Positions 41,222 through 51,944 of a stretch of DNA of 60,000 nt are shown here, piece by piece. This stretch comes from Liolophura sinensis. Lineage: Eukaryota; Mollusca; Polyplacophora; Chitonida; Chitonidae. The stretch is taken from positions 52,174,046-52,234,045 of the forward strand of contig NC_088302.1 of NCBI RefSeq assembly GCF_032854445.1, written 5' to 3'. The stretch's first letter is position 1; each line of letters starts with the position of its first letter. The position numbers and the translations under genes are program-made. The notes beneath the pieces were generated by a model, which ran no database searches, had not been told where the DNA came from, and was given only the letters and a program-made list of their open reading frames with translations.

Positions 41222-43145
41222 TATATCCTCCAGACAAAACTCATACAGTTTGAATGTTTATGTCCTCCAGACATAGCTCATACAATTTGAATGTTTATAT
41301 CCTCCAGACATAGCTCATACAATTTGAATGTTTATATCCTCCAGACATAGCTCATACAATTTGAATGTTTATATCCTCCAGACATAGCTCATACAATTTG
41401 AATGTTTATATCCTCCAGACATAGCTCATACAATTTGAATGTTTATATCCTCCAGACATAGCTCATACAATTTGAATGTTTATATCCTCCAGACATAGCT
41501 CATACAATTTGAATGTTTATATCCTCCAGACATAGCTCATACAATTTGAATGTTTATATCCTCCAGACATAGCTCATACAATTTGAATGTTTATATCCTC
41601 CAGAGAAAGCTCATACAGTTTGAATGTTTATATCCTCCAGACATAGCTCATACAATTTGAATGTTTATATCCTCCAGAGAAAGCTCCTACAGTTTGAATG
41701 TTTATATCCCCCACACAAAACTCATACAATTTGAATGTTTATATCCTCCAGACATAGCTCATACAATTTGAATGTTTATATCCTCCAGACATAGCTCATA
41801 CAATTTGAATGTTTATATCCTCCAGACATAGCTCATACAATTTGAATGTTTATATCCTCCAGAGAAAGCTCATACAGTTTGAATACTTATATCCTCCAGA
41901 CATAGCTCATACAGTTTGAATGTTAATATCATCCAGACATAGCTCATACAGTTTGAATGTTTATATCCCCCACACAAAACTCATACAGTTTGAATGTTTA
42001 TATCCTCCAGAGAAAGCTCCTACGGTTTGAATGTTTATATCCTCCACACAAAAGTCATACAGTTTGAATGTTTATATCCTCCAGACATAGCTCATACAAT
42101 TTGAATGTTTATATCATCCAGACATAGCTCATATAGTTTGAATGTTTATATCCCCCACACAAAACTCATACAGTTTGAATGTTTATATCCTCCAGACATA
42201 GCTTATACAATTTGAATGTTAATATCATCCAGACATAGCTCATACAGTTTGAATGTTTATATCCTACAAACAAAATTCATACAGTTTAAATGTTCATATC
42301 CCCAGACAAAACTCAAACAGTTAGAATGTTTATATCCTCCAGAGAAAGCTCATACAGTTTGAATGTTTATATCCCCCACACAAAACTCATATAGTTTAAA
42401 TGTTCATATCCCCAGACAAAACTCAAACAGTTTGAATGTTTATATCCTCCAGACAAAACTCATACAGTTTAAATGTTTATATCCTCCACACAAAACTCAT
42501 ATAGTTTGAATACTTATATCCTCCAGAGAAAGCTCCTACAGTTTGAATGTTTATATCCTCCAGACAAAGCTCCTACGGTTTGAATGTCTATATCCTCCAG
42601 ACAAAACTCATACAGTTTGAATGTTTATATCCTCCAGACAAAAGTCATACAGTTTGAATGTTTATATCCTCCAGAGAAATGTTTATATCCCCCACACAAA
42701 ACTCATACAGTTTGAATACTTATATCCTCCAGAGAAAGCTCCTACAGTTTGAATGTTTATATCCTCCAGACAAAGCTCCTACGGTTTGAATGTCTATATC
42801 CTCCAGACAAAAACTCATACAGTTTGAATGTTTATATCCTCCAGACAAAACTCATACAGATTGAATGTTTATATCCTCCAGGCAAAACTCATACAATTTG
42901 AATGTTTATACCCTCAAGACAAAACTCATACAGATTGAATGTTTATATCCTCCAGACAAAGCTCCTACAGTTTGAATGTTTATATCCTCCAGACAAAACT
43001 CATACAGTTTGAATGTTTATATCCTCCAGACAAAGCTCCTACAGTTTGAATGTTTATATCCTCCACACAAAACTCATACAGTTTGAATGTTTATATCCTC
43101 CACACAAAACTCAAACAGTTTGAATACTTATATCCTCCTGACAAA
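41222..43145. repeat. Satellite array, 37-bp unit, about 50 copies
   Basis: The unit joins CATACAATTTGAATGTTTAT with ATCCTCCAGACATAGCT. Roughly the first third (41268-41590) is nearly uniform. Later units mix variants (ACAAAACTCATACAGTTTG, AGAAAGCTCCTACAGTTTG, GAATACTTATATCC) in recurring combinations, pointing to larger duplicated blocks. A few units are cut short (for example near 42665). No reading frame of note. Confidence 0.95.
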
Positions 43146-44870
43146 GCTCACAGTAGAGATAATGACTATACAAAGTGGTGAAACAGGCTAGGAATATAAC
43201 GTGAGTACAATATGCTAACATATATGGATAACGCAAAACGTAAAGTACAAGACTGTGAAATTGCTTATGTATAATATATACAGACAATAAAAATACCAAG
43301 ACGAGCAATACTCGTCATTAACATCCATGTAGATAGGAAATGCGGGCAGAGCAATATATGACTATGTAACACAGCGGTATTTATCCTGGTGGGCCTATAT
43401 GTACAACGTTCGATTTTATTGCCAGACTACAAAGCAGTTCATGTTCACTTGTATGAAGGCGATTATATATACTGACGCATAAACTAAAAACCAATTTCAT
43501 TAAAACCCATTTCATTACTTCCAAAAATTAAAACTTTATATGTGTGTGATCCTTTCTAAGAACAGAATCCTAACAATAAGATAAAGTGATGGGAATATGC
43601 CCCGAATCACCCTAACCAAAGACAACAACGGAATTCCTAGACGTGACATGTATCTTGTCTGCATGGTTGTGCATGTTCACTTAGACTTACATATATCCGG
43701 TACATCCGCGATTTCCCTGTATTCTGTTTGTCATCGCCCTTTCAAATACAGGTCATTATGACTTGCAATCTACAACCAAAGATCCTCTGAGACAATTAAG
43801 TCTGAACCTATAGTCAAAATAAAATATTATATACTTGGTTGCTATATGGCACGTGGAGGAATACCGAATTAAGTGTTTAGTCCTTGACAATGTGTAAACA
43901 TACGAGCTGATATATGGAAGCCCGAATTTACAGTGGGTATTACACATATTTTTAGCAACGTCAGTCGGAATCTAAGTGTCAAATTCCGACATTCGTGTAC
44001 TACTTGAAAGTCACTAAGGGGCATCCCAAGTCGATAATCACAAGACAAGATAGCTATGTCCATAGTATATGTCTTAGCGAGTCGCCAATATTTAGCTCTC
44101 AGCCATACTCGTAACCAAAATTGCCTATATAGTCAGCGACACATATCAACTCAAGCTATGGATATGCTGGCAGATTATATTATTGCAAGGAAAATGATGT
44201 TAAAACACTTTTTCTCATTCATAATGTTGAAGTCCATAGGCTTAGTTTCCAAGGTAAGAATCCATTGCCTCGGGTGACGTCATAATTATTCATATTAACC
44301 AGCATGCTGGACACTGGGCGGAGTTCAACGTCTTTTGACGGAGGGCGATTAATTGTAAACCCTGTTACTGACACAGCCATATTTGAATTTTTTACACGTT
44401 TAGTATAATATAACCTTAATAAATGGATTTTATTTTATCTCTTGTAGTCTATGACCTCATAGTGGTGTGGATTTAGAGATGGGTGTTTGGAATTAAAACC
44501 ATGTAGTTTAATCGCAGACACAGTAGTGTAGGCTGTGTTACTGCGTGAAGTTTGTTCTAACCGCTTGTTGCTGGAGCCATCGTAAAACAAATTACTCTTC
44601 ACGCCCATTGTCCAGCATGCAACTTGCTTTTGAATCATTGGGATGCCATCCCAAGAAGTGAGTTCGTGGTGTCGAAACTAAGCTTATGGAGCTTAACATT
44701 ATGGATTCTAACTGCATTATCCTTGTAATAATATTGACGTTTAACATGTAAATGTGTAGAGCTTGGCTTGTTACGTGTTACTGCCTTAAGGCAATTTTGG
44801 AAGCGAATATGACTGATTTTACAGACAGGTGAATACAGGCGATTATCTAAAAGAAATAGACTCTAATTAT
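43146..44870. other. Spacer with one CRE-type palindrome
   Basis: No gene was recognised. TGACGTCA at 44275-44282 is a perfect cAMP-response-element palindrome, followed within 50 bp by GGGCGGAG. It could mark an unannotated promoter, but no nearby exon supports this. Confidence 0.4.
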
Positions 44871-44875
44871 AATTA

Positions 44876-45696
44876 TAATTGGATAGGTCCTGTATGAACA
44901 GGTGCAAGTGGGATACATACTTTGACTGACGACAACGGTTAAGCTACGTTTGTGCACGATTTGGATACTGATTAATATACTTTCGTGGTTTATGCTTAAC
45001 ATTCTTTTCGACATTTCTTGCGAATGTTGACCTGAAACGTCCATTATGATTGAATTATGGTTGAGTATACGAATGTCTCATTCGACGCCTGTAGATGTAA
45101 TCTTTTCATCATAGACGCACACATGTCTGCATATCCATGTCTACATATACCTATATTGCTATTGTAACTTAACTTATGCGGAAGCACCTATATAGACGCA
45201 ACAGTATCTGATGAGAGGAGCCTGACGGCATACCTATGCGGAACAATTACTAAGCATTTCTTGGACAGGAAGATGACTTGTTTACATGAAAGTTTCTATA
45301 TATACATACTAAAAATAGATATGAATACATTTTGCCATTGTTGAAGAAAATAATTTGTTTTGATATATCTGTCATATCAGAATGACTTTTGAGGTAACTA
45401 TGATAACTACAAACCTGTTAGTTTGCCTCTTTGTTTTTTTTTTTGTTTTTTTTTTTTTTGCAATTTGCAATCACAGCAAGCAATTAAATATGCCAGGCAT
45501 TCAGTTATGTACAATCTGCAAAACTGTTGAACAATACACATATGAACATCCAGTACAGTCTGCTACTTGACATAACGTTACTCATTATATACACATATCT
45601 ATGGGGCCCGACATTCGCATGTGTGTGGTTAAGTAATGCATATATACAGGTATATATACAGGTATACATATACAGGTATTAAAGTGCAACGATTAT
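44876..45696. repeat. Diverged tandem duplication, copy 1
   Basis: The markers, in order, are GCACGATTTGGATACTG, TTGACCTGAAACG, CTTTTCATCAT, CCATGTCTACATATAC, GAGCCTGACGGCATACCT, AAGCATTTCTTGGA, TTGTTGAAGAAAATAAT and a poly-T block. All recur in copy 2, about 850-910 bp away. No open reading frame is conserved between the copies. Confidence 0.8.
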
Positions 45697-45716
45697 ATGG
45701 GGGCGAACATGCAACC

Positions 45717-46675
45717 GCCGTTGGACAGGCCCTGTGTAAACAATTGCAGTTGGGGTTCATATTTTGATTAACGACAACTTATAGACTAACTTGACGCACG
45801 ATTTGGATACTGGTTAAGTTAGGTGTCCAAATCCTTAATTACATCAGTTTCCGCCATTACTGAAAACTCTTTACATTTCCATCCTAATTTCTTACTTGAT
45901 ATACTTTCTTAGTTCTTTCGTGGTTTCTGCTGAACGTTCTTTTGGTAATTTTTTATCTGGCTATTATTGACCTGAAACGCCCCTTATGGATGAAGAGTTG
46001 TATACGAATGTTTGTTACCACACCTGCAGATTTCACCTTTTCATCATGGATGCACATTTGTTTGCATCACCATGTCTACATATACTTTTGCTCTGTCACC
46101 TATATATAAATTATCCTGTGAAGAGGATGAGAGACGGAAGTACCTTTTCATACACAAAAGTATCTGATTAAGGGAGCCTGACGGCATACCTGGGCGGAAC
46201 AGTTACTGTTACAGGAACAGAAGCATTTCTTGGAGCGGAAGATGAACTGTTTACAGAAAATTTCCTATACATACGTGCTAAAAATAGGTATGAATACACT
46301 TTGCTATTGTTGAAGAAAATAATACGTTTGTCAAGTTTTTAGTTAGCTATAAAACTACAAGTGTGTTTGTTTTCTTATTTTTCTTTCTTTTTAAACAGAG
46401 CATACAACTAAAAATGTCAGATAATCAGTTATGAACAATCTGCGAAGATGTACACCATGTATATCCAGTACGGTCAGCTGCTTGGCATAGCATCATATAC
46501 ATCATGCATCAGTCAGCATTATTAATTGCATATGTCATCCAGGCATCGTCTATCGCCTCACGGTATATGTCATTATACACATATGTACATTGCTTGACAT
46601 TCGTATGTTTGCGGTGACGTATAATGCATATGTACAGGTATACATATAACGGAATTCAAATGCAGCGATTACTCA
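45717..46675. repeat. Diverged tandem duplication, copy 2
   Basis: It carries the same markers as copy 1, including GGAGCCTGACGGCATACCTG and GCTAAAAATAGGTATGAATA. It is slightly longer because of insertions. Divergence is considerable, so the event is not recent. Confidence 0.8.
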
Positions 46676-46679
46676 CCAT

Positions 46680-47660
46680 CTTACACAGAATTCAGATCTC
46701 TGCATTATACACCTTTACGAAATGGACCCCTCCGACATACCTGGGACAAATATAACATATAGCCTATTACAGTCCCAGGATATTCAGGTATGATGAACTA
46801 GCGCCATGCAGATGACAAATGCATGGTCTGTCATAGGCGTACAATGGCGAGCATCATGGCGTGACAATTCCCATTTACAGTATACATGAAGACCAAATGG
46901 TAATTGGCACAAAAGGAGCAATTTGGTCATGTATATGTACGCAACATCTGTATATATACATTATATATGTATATATAATTGCTATATATGCGGCGCAGGA
47001 GCGGGGATTCCTAATGCATGAAGTTACTTTTCGCGCTGAAGGATAAACTTTGCCCTAAAGACAAACTCATGGTAAATGAAGCTCAACTTTTTTCTACACA
47101 CCGCGGTACATGATATATAGGCCTATAACCCTTCCCGGGGACTATAGGGCTACAATCTGTTTCTTTTAGCCAACCGATATAGGCCTACATCATTCTGTAA
47201 AATCAGTCATACTCGCTTCCAAACTTGATTTAGTCAGACATAACAACACTAAAGCTCTGCACATGGATATGTTGGAAGTTCATATTATTGCAAAAAGGTT
47301 GCCTTTCGATAGTGAAACGGGGCACCACGATCACGGCGCAAGATGGTTGATATCACACAACATCTCATACCTACCATGTACATCATTTACCAAAACGTAG
47401 AATCTGATGTTTTAAAAGCATTTGGCTGGCTTGGAAAAAATATGAACAAATACATCAAATTAATTTCCTGGACAGTGTTTAATGGTCTTTCATCTGATAT
47501 ATACTTCATTTTAGTGTTTTCTTCGCCTTTCAGTATTTTATCAAAGGCGGTATTTTAAGGCTTTTGAACTAATCGATCTAGTATTTGTTTGCTTATAATT
47601 GGAGAACATTGTCACTTTCAACAACATGGCTGTAAGATCACCATAGTGACCGTTGTAGGT
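46680..47660. other. Spacer, nothing recognised
   Basis: AT-rich sequence with short TATATA runs near 46960. No supported gene. Confidence 0.5.
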
Positions 47661-47670
47661 GGCTCCCAAT

Positions 47671-47765
47671 GCCGACAGGCTACCTCACTAAAATGCTATG
47701 CGGAAGACACTTAACACGACACCCCTCCCAGTCGCAGTATACCAACACGGTGCCAACCAGTACCA
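47671..47765. mobile_element. Fragment of a further SINE-like repeat
   Basis: GCCGACAGGCTACCTCACTA, GCGGAAGACACTTAACACGA, CACCCCTCCCAGTCGCAGTA and CACGGTGCCAACCAGTACCA appear in the order I recall from a dispersed bivalve repeat. The last block also resembles GATACGGGTCAACCAGTCGT in family B here. The similarity is from memory, so confidence is moderate. Confidence 0.45.
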
Positions 47766-47899
47766 GAATACCTGGCCAGGATCTACCTTGGCATCTTCCA
47801 GCCGTCTCTTCTGGTGTTAACCCTTTGATCACTATTCCTGTAAAGTTATACTTAAGCCTACAATAAACACCGATCAAGCAGTTAATACGAAACCTCACT

Positions 47900-48619
47900 T
47901 AGCAAGACTTCACAGTATATGGGTACACCTATGCTTGCACGTTAACATAAGAAACTCTTGACCATTTCCGGATAACAGTTCACAAACAAGCACATGGTGT
48001 CCATCTCTTCACTTGTATGGGAGTCTTAAAAAATGTAATGTCTGCACCCACTGTCATGTATAAATGAATTTAGTTAGAATAAATCCTGATTGAGGTAAAC
48101 TGACTAGAGGCCGTATTTCACCGGTTACCTTGTGACCATTTGCCAACTATCATACTGTCGATGCTGCTCTGGGTTTTCTCTCCATGCTGTACGTCTATAA
48201 TGTCTATGTGAACATATAACTGGGAGAGTGATGCGCTCATCGATGTTGGTAATGGCATATATTTGCCTCAAGACAGTAATATATATAGGCGATGATTTAT
48301 ACCACAGCTTCACATGCAATAACCATCCTCATCTGCATGACTTCACTGTGTATGTCCAAGGAATACTACCGATGCAAAATCCTTGTAATCTTTTCTGTAA
48401 TAAACTTCATCTTTTCGCATCTGACAGTCATTGCGTATAGCGAATCGATAGTTTGCGTATCTGCTAATGGAAATCTTACGTAACGATTGAAATAAAATTC
48501 TTATCTACATAAACAGTGAAGACACACGACGGGTTGTATGGTACAGAGGAGTACAGCAATATACTTGCATAGAGACAACATGGAGGTTAGATGCTTTCAA
48601 TTTTGGAAATGCAATGTGG
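47900..48619. other. Spacer, nothing recognised
   Basis: No conserved exon, RNA gene or repeat seen. Confidence 0.5.
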
Positions 48620-48620
48620 A

Positions 48621-48885
48621 TGATTTATTTGATTGGTGTTTTACGCCGTACTCAAGAATATTTCACTTACACGACGGCGGCCATCATTATGGTGGGAGGG
48701 AACCGGGCAGAACCCGGAGAAAACCCACGACCATCCGCAGGCTGCTGCAAGACCTTCCCTCTTATATACGGTCGGACAGGAGGCCAGCGTGAGCTTGACT
48801 TGAACTCACAGCGACCACATTGGTGAGAGGCCCCGGTGTCATTACGCTGCGCCAGAGCGCTAATTAACTAAGCCACGGAGGCCCC
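48621..48885 (-). mobile_element. SINE family A, full-length copy
   Basis: A short ATTT tail, GATTGGTGTTTTACGCCGTA, CACGACGGCGGCCATCATTA, GAAAACCCACGACCATCCGC and a head ending in GCCACGGAGGCCCC on the plus strand. Target duplication is not clear. Confidence 0.9.
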
Positions 48886-49100
48886 GATCAGGGTTAAAAA
48901 TCACTTTGTGAGTCACCCTCCATGGTAACAAAGAATGTCAATAAAGTTCCTATCGTATAGATTTATAGAGCGATTCAGATAACATTGGCCCAAGTTAGAT
49001 GGGCTCTGCGATAGGAATATTCGTCACCTCTCTATTTGTTGTCACCCCGATCGTGCTTGTGTTTTTGTCACATTTTTTAGTTTTAATCATAATATCATAA

Positions 49101-49250
49101 TTCGGTATTCTTTTATTAATATAAGTATCTGATTGGTGTTACTCACGAATTGTTCACCAATATATATACGTCGGCGTTCAGGTTTACGTGTTGAAGAAAT
49201 CGGCTTGACTGCGGAATAATCTATTGCCCATCGTCAACTGAACCTTAATC
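49101..49250 (-). mobile_element. SINE-like family C, copy 1
   Basis: ATTCGGTATTC, a TTTATTAATATA segment, GATTGGTGTTACTCACGAAT and TGTTCACCAATA, then ACGTCGGCGTTCAGGTTTAC. The tail core resembles that of family A with internal deletions (GATTGGTGTT...ACTCA.GAAT...TTCAC...ACG.CGGCG). No tRNA-like head was recognised. Orientation is inferred from family A. Confidence 0.55.
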
Positions 49251-49400
49251 CAGCCACAGCCGGATTCTTACTTGCAACCTCGTTGGTCAGTTTGTGACAG
49301 GTAAAGACACCAAACAAACTAAACAAAAACAAAAAAAAAAAACAAAAAAAACAGCTTCACTCTCTAAAAACGAATGTGTACAAATCTGCACATCCACTTT

Positions 49401-49535
49401 ATTCGGTATTTATTTATTAATATATGTATCCGATTGGTGTTACTCACGAATTGTTCACCAATACGTCGGCGTTCACGTTTACTTGTTGAGGAAATCGGGT
49501 TGACTGCGGAACAATCTATTGTCCACAGTGAACTC
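49401..49535 (-). mobile_element. SINE-like family C, copy 2
   Basis: A direct repeat of copy 1 300 bp away: ATTCGGTATTTATTTATTAA, GATTGGTGTTACTCACGAAT and CGTCGGCGTTCACGTTTACT, then TTGACTGCGGAACAATCTAT. The 300-bp spacing may reflect local duplication rather than two insertions. Confidence 0.55.
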
Positions 49536-49539
49536 GTTT

Positions 49540-50560
49540 ATCGGGGTATCTGTCTATATAACCAACAAGTCAAAGCCTGAAGCCTGCCATATTCAGTTTG
49601 TTAGCAAAGCGCGGAGCTTTCTCTTGCAAGGTTACCAGTCCAGATACTGGTATGCCCTTTGTTCTGGCCTTCTCAAACCACCACAGTGCACAACGCACTT
49701 TTTTTTTTTTTTAACACATTTTAGAGTTTATTACAATGTCCCGGAAGAGCTGAAATGCCACCAATTTTGTCTTACCACGTGCTAGGTGTACCCAATTTCA
49801 TCTCCTAACAGTTAACTTTGAGCCTCAAAATCACATTTCTTCGGTGGCCCATTAGTGCCATTCTAACTTTTTAACATTTTCTACCGATTTACAATAATTC
49901 AAATGACTTTCTAACGTAATTTGTCATTATGAATAAAGAATTTGAAGTATATGCAAAGGAAAGTAACGCAGAAACGAAAACATTTTACACAAAAATTGAT
50001 ACATTCAACTAAAAACTTGAAAAAAAAAAACAGTGAAAAGATGTTTTCAACGCTTCAACCCATTAAAATCAGAAGAAAGTACACCGAAATCGCAACTATT
50101 TTATTTACAAAGAAGAATATCGTTAACCAAGCATCAAAGGCAATGTTTAACACTTCATAGCTGTCCACAAGTTGTTGCAAATGCTTATGTAAATCATAAT
50201 GAACTAAGATCTACAAAGGCATCAAGACCTTTTTCACATACTGACAAGCTTTTCCTTTTTTTTTTTCTATCAGCACTGATAATTGTGATGGTTCCTGTAA
50301 GCTAACAATAAAGATGAAGCACTGATCAGCCAAGCTATAGTGGTTTCAAAATCTCCAGGCGTATTGTTTGAACAGTTGTTCCCTTATAGGTACCAGACTG
50401 AAGACAGTATATTAGTAAATAGATGTATAATAAGCAATATACATATTAAGAGATCATGCACCGATTTACCAAGTTAGCATGTCATTTACTCTTTAGACTT
50501 GGTCCATTTTTGTATATATTTATCCTCGTTTTTAACCTATCAACACAGTGAGAAATAAAC
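49540..50560. other. Spacer, nothing recognised
   Basis: AT-rich sequence with poly-T and poly-A tracts (49700, 50020, 50257). No supported gene. Confidence 0.5.
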
Positions 50561-50568
50561 TGTTCAGC

Positions 50569-50574
50569 TTTATT
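50569..50574 (-). terminator. IK: Candidate distal polyadenylation signal of IK
   Basis: AATAAA on the minus strand (TTTATT on plus), about 1.37 kb downstream of the IK stop codon. If used, the 3' UTR would contain the whole 42-bp minisatellite. I did not find a clearly better signal between the array and the stop. Confidence 0.35.
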
Positions 50575-51164
50575 CAATTCGTGTCAAAAATTGTCATTGG
50601 AAATACCAGATCGCAATGATTTGATATGCTCACATGCTGAGGTCACTGCAGGCAAAATCCAAATTTGAGTCACTTCTGCATGATTAATCCTCTTACATGT
50701 GAAATCTAACATTTAATCCAACTCAAATACAAGTAACACTACATCATGACATGTTCAAATGATTTAATTTCTACTTGTGCTCGGTGTCAAAGATAGATAA
50801 AAACACAGGTGAATGAGTGCACTGCCACACTGGTCTAAAATCTGTAGAGTGAGCTCTACCTCAAATGACAACTGAGGAGAGAAGACACATGTACATCTGT
50901 CGACCGTAATACTGCAGGCCATTAGTTTGGATAGGTTTAGATTCAAGAGAGTAGAAATATAGAATGATAAACATTTAGATTCACAAAGAGTGAACTTACA
51001 CATGCATCTGTGTTTAGATACTTGACGAGAAGAAATGCAACTATCACATCACAGCATTGACACCTTCAGTAATGTTTGCGCTAGTTACAAGATTACATAT
51101 ATAACTTACTGTGGTGTTAAATAGATAATAAAACAGGTTATGGGGTTACTATATTTACAAAGAC

Positions 51165-51786
51165 ATTTCATGTACACGTACACCCTGCGGGAATAGTTGT
51201 TGTGTGATTTCATGTACATGTACACCCTGCGGGAATAGTTGTTGTGTGATTTCATGTACATGTACACCCTGCGGGAATAGTTGTTTTGTGATTTCATGTA
51301 CATGTACACCCTGCGGGAATAGTTGTTGTGTGATTCCATGTACATGTACACCCTGCGGGAATAGTTGTTGTGTGATTTCATGTACATGTACGCCCTGCGG
51401 GAATAGTTGTTGTGTGATTTCATGTACATGTACGCCCTGCGGGAATAGTTGTGTGATTTCATGTACATGTACACCCTGCGGGAATAGTTGTTGTGTGATT
51501 TCATGTACATGTACACCCTGTGGGAATAGTTGTGTGATTTCATGTACATGTACACCCTGCGGGAATAGTTGTTGTGTGATTTCATGTACATGTACGCCCT
51601 GTGAGAATAGTTGTGTGATTTCATGTACATGTACACCCTGCGGGAATAGTTGTTGTGTGATTTCATGTACATGTACGCCCTGCGGGAATAGTTGTTGTGT
51701 GATTTCATGTACATGTACGCCCTGTGGGAATTGTTGTGTGATTTCATGTTCATGTACGCCCTACGGGAATAGTTGTGTGATTTCAT
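51165..51786. repeat. Minisatellite, 42-bp unit with 39-bp variants, about 15 copies
   Basis: The unit contains TTTCATGTACATGTACACCC and TGCGGGAATAGTTGTTGTG. Some units lack 3 bp in the TTGTTG run, and a C/T-type change gives CGCCC for CACCC. Because all units are multiples of three without stops, both strands stay open as 14-residue repeats (ISCTCTPCGNSCCV on plus; MKSHNNYSRRAYMY on minus). It begins about 160 bp downstream of the IK stop, so it is probably 3' UTR. Confidence 0.92.
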
Positions 51787-51944
51787 GGATTATATCTATC
51801 CGTGTATACAGAAATGAATTGAGGGTTTGTGTGAGCATAGCACCCAAGTCCTTGAGCACACACCTTAAGTGTGCGATCCCACAGTGTGAACGGATGGGTA
51901 ATGATCGGTCAACCCTGCCCCATCAGTACAGATACCAGGCTACT

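Noticed and set aside
41222-43145. Regularly spaced repeats suggesting a CRISPR array
   Set aside because: Units are head-to-tail without unique spacers, and the window is eukaryotic nuclear DNA with spliced genes.
51106-51786. Minus-strand frame with MKSHNNYSRRAYMY repeats
   Set aside because: It lies downstream of the IK stop in the same minisatellite; openness follows from unit length being a multiple of three.
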